From assembly GCA_964639525.1 (NCBI GenBank), contig CAZXDS010000008.1, forward strand, positions 1-35,402: 35,402 nt of DNA. The letters run 5' to 3'. The stretch is from CAZXDS01 sp964639525. Its GTDB lineage: Bacteria; Bacteroidota; Ignavibacteria; Ignavibacteriales; Melioribacteraceae. Each line of letters opens with the position of its first letter. The first letter of the stretch is position 1. The translations under genes and the position numbers were made by a program. The notes under the pieces were generated by a model. The model did no database searches. It was not told where the DNA came from and saw only the letters and a list, made by a program, of their open reading frames with translations. This document shows, one piece after another, positions 24,982 to 32,125 of this stretch.

Positions 24982-25785
24982 ATGAAATTCAATTATTTAA
25001 TTATTTTGGTTTTATTCACTCATGCATTATTTGGACAAAACACTATAAATGAAATGGTAACCGACAGACCTGATATTACAGAATCCGCAATAACTGTTCC
25101 GCTGCATTATCTTCAAATTGAAACCGGTTATCAATACAATGTAACTGAGTTTGATTATACTTATCACTATGCGTCAACTCTATTACGTTATGGCTTAACA
25201 GCAAATATAGAATTAAGATTTGCAGGAGAATATCAATCGTTAAAAAAGAGAATGGGGACTATCGTATTTGGTGTAGAAGATAATTTTAATAATTTTTTTC
25301 AAAATGAAATTAAAGGGATTGCGGGAACAATGGCAGGTGCCAAGTTTCAAGTTATTAATGAAAAGGAAAAAGGTTCAAATTTTGCAGTTTTAGCACAACT
25401 GTTTTTACCATGGGGGAAAAGCGGTTTAGTTCCTGATAAAATTGAACCTGAAATTATTTTCTCATTCGGTACTAAATTTGCAAAGAGATTGGGAATAGGA
25501 ATTAATACAGGTTTCCATTGGAACAGCAATTCAGAGAACTTAATAATCTTTTATTCCGTCAGTTCAGGAATTTCCCTTTCCAATGTAGTTAGCATTTTTG
25601 CAGAATACTCCGGTGATTACGAAAATAAGACTTCAAAGAATAATTTTATGCACATTATTGATGGGGGCTTTATCGTTTTGGTCAAAAAAAATATTCAAAT
25701 AGATTTGTATGCCGGAATTAATGTAATTCCGAATGATCTTGATTGGTTTTGGGGAAGCGGAATATCTGTAAGATTTCCAAAGTAA
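24982..25785 (+). CDS. Outer-membrane beta-barrel, MetA-pathway/transporter type
   Basis: A 267-residue exported protein. A signal peptide covers about 1-18 (LIILVLFTHALFGQ). The mature protein starts MVTDRPDITESAITVPLHYLQIETGYQY, the hallmark opening of the Phenol_MetA_deg (PF13557) outer-membrane barrel family. Alternating hydrophobic/polar strands and a terminal SVRFPK fit a small barrel. Members are annotated as putative transporters, mostly without proof. It is the last gene before the operon terminator and 24 bases after the FeoB permease, which makes an outer-membrane route for the metal a reasonable guess. Confidence 0.8.
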   Translation: MKFNYLIILVLFTHALFGQNTINEMVTDRPDITESAITVPLHYLQIETGYQYNVTEFDYTYHYASTLLRYGLTANIELRFAGEYQSLKKRMGTIVFGVEDNFNNFFQNEIKGIAGTMAGAKFQVINEKEKGSNFAVLAQLFLPWGKSGLVPDKIEPEIIFSFGTKFAKRLGIGINTGFHWNSNSENLIIFYSVSSGISLSNVVSIFAEYSGDYENKTSKNNFMHIIDGGFIVLVKKNIQIDLYAGINVIPNDLDWFWGSGISVRFPK

Positions 25786-25791
25786 CAGTAA

Positions 25792-25818
25792 AGCGGATTT
25801 TTAATCCGCTAAATATTT
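25792..25818 (+). terminator. Terminator of the feo-type operon
   Basis: An eight-base stem AGCGGATT (25792-25799) / AATCCGCT (25803-25810) with loop TTT starts seven bases beyond the barrel gene's stop and is followed by an AT-rich tract with a run of T. It is a good intrinsic terminator and may also belong to the dispersed palindromes in this genome. Confidence 0.7.
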
Positions 25819-25879
25819 TTTAACTCAAAAATGCAGCAAGTATTTCTACTAATCTTTCCAAGCTATTTTTAAAGGTGTT

Positions 25880-26398
25880 TTACTTTTTTACATGGTCGTG
25901 TTCAATCTTTTTTGCCGATGAAAAACTTTCCAAATCATAATCGATAAAAGTATCGGGCATTTTCATTCGCTTTATTTTAATATCGGAATCTGCAAAAAAC
26001 TCATCGGCTTTTGTGTTGCGATAATCCGAGAAGACAACTACTTCCTTTATGCCGGCAGAAATTAGAGCTTTAGTACAATTAGTACAAGGTAAATTTGTAA
26101 CATAAGCGGTGGCTCCTTGTGTGGTTGTACCGTGAGCTGCACATTGAAGAAGTGCGTTCATTTCCGCATGAATTGTGCGTATGCAGTGATTGTCTTCAAT
26201 CATACAACCTACTTCGTAGCAGTGCGGCTGACCGGGAAGCGAACCGTTGTAACCGGTAGAAAGAATTTGCTTGTCTTTTACAAGTACGCAGCCTACGTGC
26301 ATACGCGGGCAAGTAGCTCTTTCGGAAACAAGCATTGCCATTTTTAAAAAGTATTCGTCCCAAGCAGGTCTTTTATTATTTTGTATATCGTTTGCCAT
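25880..26398 (-). CDS. Deoxycytidylate (dCMP) deaminase
   Basis: Zinc enzyme converting dCMP to dUMP, which feeds dTMP synthesis (ComEB type). The 172 residues are normal. The catalytic zinc site is HAE (His77, Glu79) and PCTNC (Cys105, Cys108). Extra Cys/His residues in CPRMHVGC and HCYEVGCMIEDNHC fit the second, structural zinc seen in this family. WDEYFLKMAMLVSERATC is the typical opening. It is a single minus-strand gene between a convergent operon and a divergent amidohydrolase. The last residues are basic and His-rich (KKIEHDHVKK). Confidence 0.94.
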   Translation of the reverse strand: MANDIQNNKRPAWDEYFLKMAMLVSERATCPRMHVGCVLVKDKQILSTGYNGSLPGQPHCYEVGCMIEDNHCIRTIHAEMNALLQCAAHGTTTQGATAYVTNLPCTNCTKALISAGIKEVVVFSDYRNTKADEFFADSDIKIKRMKMPDTFIDYDLESFSSAKKIEHDHVKK

Positions 26399-26473
26399 TT
26401 GCTTTATTCCATTGTTTTTATTTTCTATATTTTAATTTAATAATTTTCAACAAAAAAAATCATTGAATAGACT

Positions 26474-28087
26474 TTGAGTTTAACCAAATTATATTTTAAC
26501 GGAAAAATTTATACTGCCGAAAATAATAATTCTTGGGCGGAAGCTGTAATTACAAAAGGCAATAAAATTACTTTTGTCGGTAGTTATTTGGACGCAATTC
26601 ATTCCCTGAATAAAATTGATAAAATTATTGATTTGCAAGGGAAACTAATGCTGCCCGGTTTTACCGACAGCCACCTGCACTTATTATTGGGTGGATATTC
26701 TTTAACGGATATTGATTTAAGCGGAGTAAAATCTAAAAACGAATTCCAAAATAAAATTAAAGATTATATCAAATTAAACGATAATCTCTTTTATAAAGGC
26801 GGAGGTTGGGATCATTCTTTATTTGAACATAAATCATTGCCGAGTAAGGAATGGATTGATGAAATTATTTTTGATAAACCGGTGTTTTTAACTCGAATGG
26901 ATTATCATCTTGGAGTGGCAAATTCAAAAGCGTTGGAGATAGCCGGAATTAGTGAAAACTCAAAAAATCCGAATGGTGGAATTATTGATAAAGATTCGTC
27001 AACGAATGAACCGACCGGTATTTTACGGGATAGTGCAATGCAGTTGGTTTTAGGTTTGTTGCCCGAACGTTTAGAAAGTGAAAAAGTAAAAGCATTACAA
27101 GCAGCACTTGAAATTTTGAAAAAAAACGGAATAACTTCTGTCCATGATGTTTCAATGGAGGGTGATTTTGAAATCTTTGAGAATGCTTTTGAACAAGGTG
27201 AATTAACGTGCAGAATAAATTCAATTGGTCTTATTGAGGACGTAAATGATTTTTCAAAAGTTAAAAATGAAAGAGTAAAATCAAAAGACTATTTACGAAA
27301 AAATTGTGTTAAAGCTTTTGCCGACGGTTCACTTGGAGCCGCAACTGCCTTATTTAGGGAACCGTATTTTGATGATAAAAATAATTACGGTGTGGAAACA
27401 AAAGTATTTTCGTCCGGAAGAATTAATGCACTTGCATTGAGTGCGGATAAACAAAATGTTCAGCTCGCTATTCATGCAATTGGTGATAAGGCGGTTACAC
27501 ATGTTTTAGATTTGTATAAAAATGTAAATGAACTAAACGGTGATAAAGATAGGCGTGTTAGGATAGAACATGTACAACATATTAAAAAAGTTGATTTGAA
27601 AAAATTTAAACAATATAATGTTATTGCTTCAATGCAACCGATTCATCTTTATTATGATGGAAGTACTATAAAAAATAAAATTGGAGAGAAAAGATATTCC
27701 GGTGCATTTGCAATGAATTCTTTTTTACAAAACGGAGTAAAAGTAATTTTCGGCAGCGATTGGCCAGTTGCAGAGACTAATGTTATGCACGGAATTGCTG
27801 CTGCCGTAAATAGAAAAGTTCGTGGTAGTAATTTCCCTGATGGATTTTTTACAAGGGAAGGTATTTCCGTTAAAGAAGCTGTTAAAGCTTATACTATAAC
27901 TCCAGCATATGCTTCTTTCGAGGAAAACACTAAAGGCTCAATTGAAGTCGGGAAACTTGCCGATTTTGTTATTCTCAATGAGAATATATTTGAAATTGAT
28001 AAAAATCAAATTAAAAATGTTAAAGTTGAAAAAACAATTTTTGACGGTAAAATTATTTACGATAAAGATAAAGGGCAGGCAAATTGA
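26474..28087 (+). CDS. YtcJ-like metal-dependent amidohydrolase (family 3)
   Basis: A 537-residue hydrolase of the amidohydrolase-3 type (PF07969). The order is the N-terminal small beta domain (YFNGKIYTAENN; GKLMLPGFTDSHLHL with the HxH metal ligands at 67 and 69), the TIM barrel with AIHAIGDKAV, RRVRIEHVQHI and FGSDWPV, then the C-terminal GSIEVGKLADFVILNE. The substrate is not predictable. The start is a TTG at 26474-26476; an in-frame TAG lies one codon further upstream, so a longer form is not possible. No signal peptide is seen. Its stop overlaps the TTG of the following sensor kinase, so the two are coupled. Confidence 0.9.
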   Translation: MSLTKLYFNGKIYTAENNNSWAEAVITKGNKITFVGSYLDAIHSLNKIDKIIDLQGKLMLPGFTDSHLHLLLGGYSLTDIDLSGVKSKNEFQNKIKDYIKLNDNLFYKGGGWDHSLFEHKSLPSKEWIDEIIFDKPVFLTRMDYHLGVANSKALEIAGISENSKNPNGGIIDKDSSTNEPTGILRDSAMQLVLGLLPERLESEKVKALQAALEILKKNGITSVHDVSMEGDFEIFENAFEQGELTCRINSIGLIEDVNDFSKVKNERVKSKDYLRKNCVKAFADGSLGAATALFREPYFDDKNNYGVETKVFSSGRINALALSADKQNVQLAIHAIGDKAVTHVLDLYKNVNELNGDKDRRVRIEHVQHIKKVDLKKFKQYNVIASMQPIHLYYDGSTIKNKIGEKRYSGAFAMNSFLQNGVKVIFGSDWPVAETNVMHGIAAAVNRKVRGSNFPDGFFTREGISVKEAVKAYTITPAYASFEENTKGSIEVGKLADFVILNENIFEIDKNQIKNVKVEKTIFDGKIIYDKDKGQAN

Positions 28088-31000
28088 TTTTTAGTAAATT
28101 TAAGATAACCGGATTTTTTTTAATTGTACTTTACTCAATTGTTTTCCCGCAAAGTGATTTTATTGACCGATTTTATGGGAGAGTTCCGACTAACAAGTTT
28201 TTAATAAACCAATGGAATTCAGATAACGGGTTACCTCAGAACTCAGTAATTGACATTGCTCAAACAAAGGACGGGTATTTGTGGCTTGCAACTTTTGATG
28301 GTCTGGTGCGTTTTGATGGGTCTGAGTTTGTTGTTTATAACCAGTCTAATACTGACAAATTTTTATCGAATAGAATTACAGCTTTATCAGCCGATTTGGA
28401 TGGCGGATTATGGGTTGGTGCTGAGAACGGTCAAATATTAAGATTTAAAAATTATAAATTTACAGATTTTACAAATAAACTAAATAATAAGAATTATCCA
28501 ATTTTCTATATCTCGGTAATTGACAGTCAAGATGTTTGTATTACCACAGGAAAAGATTTTATTGTATATAAAAACAGTGAAACTAAACACTTTATCCATT
28601 CAGCTCTATATACAGGAAATCATGTGTTTAACATTATAAGAAACGATGCCGGACAAATAAATATTTTATCCAATCTTGGATTGGATATTATTAATAACGG
28701 AATATTGAAAACATTTAACAGCATTAAACTTAGTAACTTGAGTTTGGTAAAAGGATATAAGACATTTAAAAACAATTGGTTTGATTCTAAATTTTTACTT
28801 ACATACTTGAATAAAGTTGTAACAATTCGCAGAAAAAGTTTACTCGCAAATAATTACAGTATAAATTATATTTTTATTGATTCAAAGAAGGGAATTTGGC
28901 TTGCTACAAAGTCCGGACTTTTCCTTGAAACACGACAGGGGGAATATAAATTCAGCAACCAAACTCTTCAAGATGAGATTTATAAAATATTTGAAGATTC
29001 AGAAGGAAATATTTGGGTTGGTACGGCAACAAAAGGAGTAATTAAATTATCCAAACGTAGAATATATAATATTAAATTAAAAAATGGTGTTTTTAATGAT
29101 GTAATTTACCCGATTTATCAAAGAGAAAATAAAGAAATTTGGGTAGGTTCAAATGGCAGTGGTTTGGTAAGGATTAAGGGAAAATCAATAGACTATTTCT
29201 CAGAGAAAGATGGTTTGGTTAATATGTCAATTTGGTCGTTTTTTGAAGATAGCAATAAAAAATTATGGGTCGGCAGCTATGGCGGAGGGTTGCTTTACTG
29301 GACTGGAAATAGGTTTGTAAAATTCAGCTTGTGGGATAGTTTAATCAGTAAATCCATTTTTGCTATTTATGAAGATAAAAAAGGTGGGTTGTGGATTGGC
29401 TCGGATTTGGGAGTACAATATTTTTATAAAAATAAATTGTTGTATTATTCATTTTATAATATTTCAAATAGTAATGTAGTTCGAGCAATAATTGAAGAAA
29501 AAGATGGAACACTTTGGTTTGCTACTGACAATGGGCTAATCTATTTCAAAAATAAGGAATTCCATAAATTAAAAATACCGGGAAATTATAAGGTTTATAA
29601 TTTCCGATCCCTTTACATTGATAAATCCGGCAGATTATGGGCAGGTACTTATGGGCAAGGCTTGTACAGTTGCTACAAGGGGAAAGTGAGTTTCGTTAGA
29701 AAAGAGGACGGGCTTTTTGATAATGTGGTTTCTACAATACTTGAAGATGATTACGGTAATTTTTGGATGACAAGTAATCATGGGCTTTATCGTGTAGCAC
29801 GAAAAAATTTACTCGGATTTATTAACGGAAAAATTGATGAAATATTTTCAACAGTTTATCAGAAAAATGATGGATTTTTATCCAATGAATTCAATGGCGG
29901 GCAAATGCCGTCTTCATGTGTATTAAAAGACGGGACTAAGCTATTCCCTTCTTTTGGTGGGCTTGTTGCCATTGGAGCTGAGTTGGGTAAAAATAAATCA
30001 AAGTATCATAAAATTTATATTGACAAAGTTACTGTAAATGACAAAATATATAGCGGAGCAGATAAAATTATTATTCCTTCGAGTAATAATAATGTAACAT
30101 TTCATTTATCTGTAATAGAGTTTAATAAGCCGAAACAAATTTGGCTGAGATACCAAATTGGAAACTTAAATAATAATTGGACTAGTATTAATAGCATTCA
30201 TAAAATCAATTTTGCAAATATTCCGGATGGTAATTATGTGCTCAAAATTCAAGAAAAGAGTGGCAATGGAGCTTGGAAGTTGATACAAGGTAGATTGGAA
30301 TTTACAGTGCTTGCAACTTTTTATCAAACTTTTTGGTTCTATATATTAACTTTTGCGTTCTTTATTGTAGCTATTTTTGTCATATATCGGGTAAGAGTCG
30401 GTAGTCTGAAAAGGCGAAATGATACACTGGAACTTTTAGTAAAGGAGAGGACAAGCAGTATTGAAACAGAAAAGGAAAACACTTTAAATGCCTTAAAAGA
30501 AGTAAGAAAAGAGAAAGAAAAAGTTGACAAAGCTAACATAGAAAAAACTGATTTTATGAGAATGGTAGTTCATGATTTGAAAAATCCGATTAGTGCTGTT
30601 ATGGGTTCTGTTGATATGATAATTAATGATGATATAGATATGAAAACAACTAAAGAATTAGCAAAAATTATTAAAGATGCTTCTAATGATTCTTTAGGAA
30701 TGATAACACAGTTTTTAAATCAAAGTGAAGTGGATGACCCGAGATACAAATTAGAAATACAAAGTACAAATATTGTTGCCTTATTAAAAAATGTTATTTC
30801 TGAGAATAAAATTATCGCCGAGAGTAAAGGGCAAAATTTATTATTTGATTTTAATGACGAAGTAGAAATATTTGCTGAGATTGATGAAAACAAAATAAAA
30901 TCCGTATTAACTAATCTTATAAGTAATGCAATAAAATATTCTCCAATAAATAAAGATATTAAAATCACATTTGAAGATTTAAATACAAAAATAAAAATCT

Positions 31001-31224
31001 GTATTATTGATGAAGGCCCGGGGCTAACAGAAAATGACCATAAAAATTTGTTCAATAAATTTGCAAAACTTTCTGCTCGTCCAACCGGAAATGAGACTTC
31101 TACAGGTTTAGGACTTTCTATAGTTAAGAAAATTATTAAGCTTCATAATGGTGAAGTTGGGGTAACAAGCAAATTTGGTGGGGGGAGTAACTTTTTTATT
31201 GTGTTGCCCAAACAGCAGAAATAA
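28084..31224 (+). CDS. Propeller-type hybrid-like sensor histidine kinase (Reg_prop, Y_Y_Y, HisKA, HATPase)
   Basis: A 1046-residue membrane kinase. A signal peptide covers about 1-23 (FFLIVLYSIVFPQ). Ten or so beta-propeller repeats of the form LWxGTxxGL follow (for example LWVGSYGGGLLYW, IWVGSNGSGLVRI, LWAGTYGQGLYS), then a Y_Y_Y domain (WLRYQIGNLNNNW), a membrane helix at about 746-768, a coiled coil, HisKA with phospho-acceptor His about 830 (MVVHDLKNPISAV), and a HATPase domain (NLISNAIKYS, DEGPGLTE, TGLGLSIVKKI). The periplasmic propeller should sense a ligand. There is no receiver or DNA-binding domain, unlike full hybrid systems, so a separate response regulator is needed; none is nearby. 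The TTG start overlaps the amidohydrolase stop (TTGA), with AGGGCAGG upstream. Confidence 0.92.
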   Translation: MIFSKFKITGFFLIVLYSIVFPQSDFIDRFYGRVPTNKFLINQWNSDNGLPQNSVIDIAQTKDGYLWLATFDGLVRFDGSEFVVYNQSNTDKFLSNRITALSADLDGGLWVGAENGQILRFKNYKFTDFTNKLNNKNYPIFYISVIDSQDVCITTGKDFIVYKNSETKHFIHSALYTGNHVFNIIRNDAGQINILSNLGLDIINNGILKTFNSIKLSNLSLVKGYKTFKNNWFDSKFLLTYLNKVVTIRRKSLLANNYSINYIFIDSKKGIWLATKSGLFLETRQGEYKFSNQTLQDEIYKIFEDSEGNIWVGTATKGVIKLSKRRIYNIKLKNGVFNDVIYPIYQRENKEIWVGSNGSGLVRIKGKSIDYFSEKDGLVNMSIWSFFEDSNKKLWVGSYGGGLLYWTGNRFVKFSLWDSLISKSIFAIYEDKKGGLWIGSDLGVQYFYKNKLLYYSFYNISNSNVVRAIIEEKDGTLWFATDNGLIYFKNKEFHKLKIPGNYKVYNFRSLYIDKSGRLWAGTYGQGLYSCYKGKVSFVRKEDGLFDNVVSTILEDDYGNFWMTSNHGLYRVARKNLLGFINGKIDEIFSTVYQKNDGFLSNEFNGGQMPSSCVLKDGTKLFPSFGGLVAIGAELGKNKSKYHKIYIDKVTVNDKIYSGADKIIIPSSNNNVTFHLSVIEFNKPKQIWLRYQIGNLNNNWTSINSIHKINFANIPDGNYVLKIQEKSGNGAWKLIQGRLEFTVLATFYQTFWFYILTFAFFIVAIFVIYRVRVGSLKRRNDTLELLVKERTSSIETEKENTLNALKEVRKEKEKVDKANIEKTDFMRMVVHDLKNPISAVMGSVDMIINDDIDMKTTKELAKIIKDASNDSLGMITQFLNQSEVDDPRYKLEIQSTNIVALLKNVISENKIIAESKGQNLLFDFNDEVEIFAEIDENKIKSVLTNLISNAIKYSPINKDIKITFEDLNTKIKICIIDEGPGLTENDHKNLFNKFAKLSARPTGNETSTGLGLSIVKKIIKLHNGEVGVTSKFGGGSNFFIVLPKQQK

Positions 31225-31462
31225 CAAAAGTTTTGAGTTGATACATAGCGCACTAAAGCGCAACTTAGAACTTAGAATTTAGAAGGTAGAATATTATTAC
31301 ATCTATTCTGTTTTGCTAATTTCTAATCCGGCAACTGCCGGATAGTTGTCAATACTATACGAACAGTTAATTTATTAGTAAAATTGTATCAACTTTACAT
31401 TTAATTCTTTCAAGTTATTTCCGCACTCACCCGCGGCAAATTAAGCGGAAACCTGTCCATAA

Positions 31463-31512
31463 TGGATTCCCGATATTCACAGAATGCTGCGCAAAAGAAT
31501 TCGGGAATGACA
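31463..31512. repeat. TGGATTCCCG...CGGGAATGACA repeat, copy 1
   Basis: Ends TGGATTCCCGA (31463-31473) and TTCGGGAATGACA (31500-31512) can pair through ATTCCCGA/TCGGGAAT around a 26-base middle. A second, diverged copy lies in the opposite orientation at 32011-32042. The shared TGGATT and AATGACA flanks outside the stem suggest a dispersed repeat family. Confidence 0.55.
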
Positions 31513-31569
31513 ATTTGCTTTGTGTATAATAATGTATGAGGCTATTCTAAAAAGTAATATTTTTACTAA

Positions 31570-31589
31570 CCCACGACTTCAGTCGTGGG
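31570..31589. repeat. REP-like palindrome CCCACGACT/AGTCGTGGG
   Basis: A perfect nine-base stem with a two-base loop. The form (CCCACGACTTCAGTCGTGGG) is like short palindromes found in many copies in other bacterial genomes, some linked to REP-associated transposases (general knowledge; no transposase is present here). It is immediately followed by a second, longer palindrome. Confidence 0.6.
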
Positions 31590-31611
31590 GAAACAGACTA
31601 AAAACGAACTT

Positions 31612-31645
31612 CCCCAAACGGACTTTAGTCCGTTTGGGGCTTTTT
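31612..31645 (+). terminator. Strong 13-bp hairpin with T-run
   Basis: The stem CCCCAAACGGACT (31612-31624) / AGTCCGTTTGGGG (31627-31639) has a two-base loop and is followed by CTTTTT. In shape it is a strong intrinsic terminator for rightward transcription, although it lies nearly 390 bases after the sensor-kinase stop. Its centre (GACTTTAGTC) links it to the other palindromes in the window, so it may be a repeat that also terminates. Confidence 0.55.
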
Positions 31646-31693
31646 AGAGTGGACTCATGTATGAAACTCAAAAATAAATATTTAAAAGAGGAA

Positions 31694-31727
31694 AGCCGTT
31701 ACAGGAGAGGGCGCTTCTGCAACGGCT
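31694..31727. repeat. Interrupted hairpin of unknown role
   Basis: AGCCGTT (31694-31700) pairs with AACGGCT (31721-31727). After one mismatch, CAG, a G-T wobble, and AG/CT continue the stem up to a six-base loop. It is followed 11 bases later by AAAGGAGG. The compensated, bulged shape looks more like structured RNA than a simple palindrome; I recognise no known RNA family. Confidence 0.35.
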
Positions 31728-31860
31728 GATGTGTTTATTAAAGGAGGATCATTACTGATCTAGTTATTTCCGTTATAATCAATACAATTTACGTGCCAAA
31801 AAATTGTTGAATTTAGTATTTATAAGAGCTGTCTTTTTTTTGCATTCCCCAATTTTGAGA

Positions 31861-31974
31861 ATGAAGTATTTGCATTTCTTAGATAAAGGAAATTATGTTT
31901 TTACTCTCGTTGTAAATAACAGATTGATTTCTGCAGTAGAGTTTCTGCAAAATAAATTGAAAAGTATTAGTTGA
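31861..31974 (+). other. 37-codon open frame, possible gene remnant
   Basis: ATG to TGA, encoding KGNYVFTLVVNNRLISAVEF within a short protein. The spacing of GNY, aromatic and basic residues is loosely like the last strand of a type IX secretion C-terminal sorting domain, which would make it the eroded end of a secreted protein. It has no Shine-Dalgarno sequence and could equally be chance. Confidence 0.2.
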
Positions 31975-32010
31975 GAATAATTAAAACGAAAGTATTTTTT
32001 TCTCCACAGA

Positions 32011-32042
32011 TGTCATTTCCTTACGCTTAAATCGGAAATCCA
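32011..32042. repeat. TGGATT...AATGACA repeat, copy 2 (inverted)
   Basis: On the minus strand this reads TGGATTTCCG, a 12-base middle, then GGAAATGACA. It is the same end pattern as 31463-31512 with matched changes in both arms (CCC to TCC, GGG to GGA). The co-varying arms suggest that the paired structure is kept. The middle is shorter and different. Confidence 0.5.
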
Positions 32043-32116
32043 TTGTTTGCGTTGTCTAAGTTCCCAATCAAGTAAGGAATGATAGAAACATCGTATTTTT
32101 CAGAAAGTTTAGTAGT
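32027..32116 (-). pseudogene. Possible fragment of a TesA-like SGNH hydrolase
   Basis: The minus strand reads KLSEKYDVSIIPYLIGNL and on to FPI then TAA (32027-32029), directly after the histidine-kinase stop. The pattern L-x-x-KY-x-V-x-(I/L)-(I/V)-P-(F/Y)-L resembles a C-terminal stretch of TesA-type arylesterases. There is no start and no further homology, so it would be a remnant. The match is short and from memory. Confidence 0.2.
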
Positions 32117-32125
32117 CCATCAATT

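Larger units (their letters stand above)
31225..32125. other. Gene-poor 0.9-kb region rich in palindromes
   Basis: No convincing intact gene. It contains an unusually dense set of inverted repeats (31248-31261, 31326-31343, 31418-31451, 31463-31512, 31570-31589, 31612-31639, 31694-31727, 31747-31760, 32011-32042), short AACTTAGAA-type repeats near 31262-31285, an orphan AAAGGAGG, and possible protein remnants at 31861-31974 (plus) and 32027-32116 (minus). A 69-codon frame at 31520-31729 is just the translation of the hairpins. Confidence 0.7.

Noticed and set aside
31520..31729. A 69-codon plus-strand open frame
   Set aside because: It reads straight through three palindromes, and its sequence is explained by those repeats; no ribosome site and no protein-like domain.
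31694..31760. A known riboswitch class
   Set aside because: The bulged hairpin and buried AAAGGAGG look riboswitch-like, but I match no known consensus and no gene follows directly.
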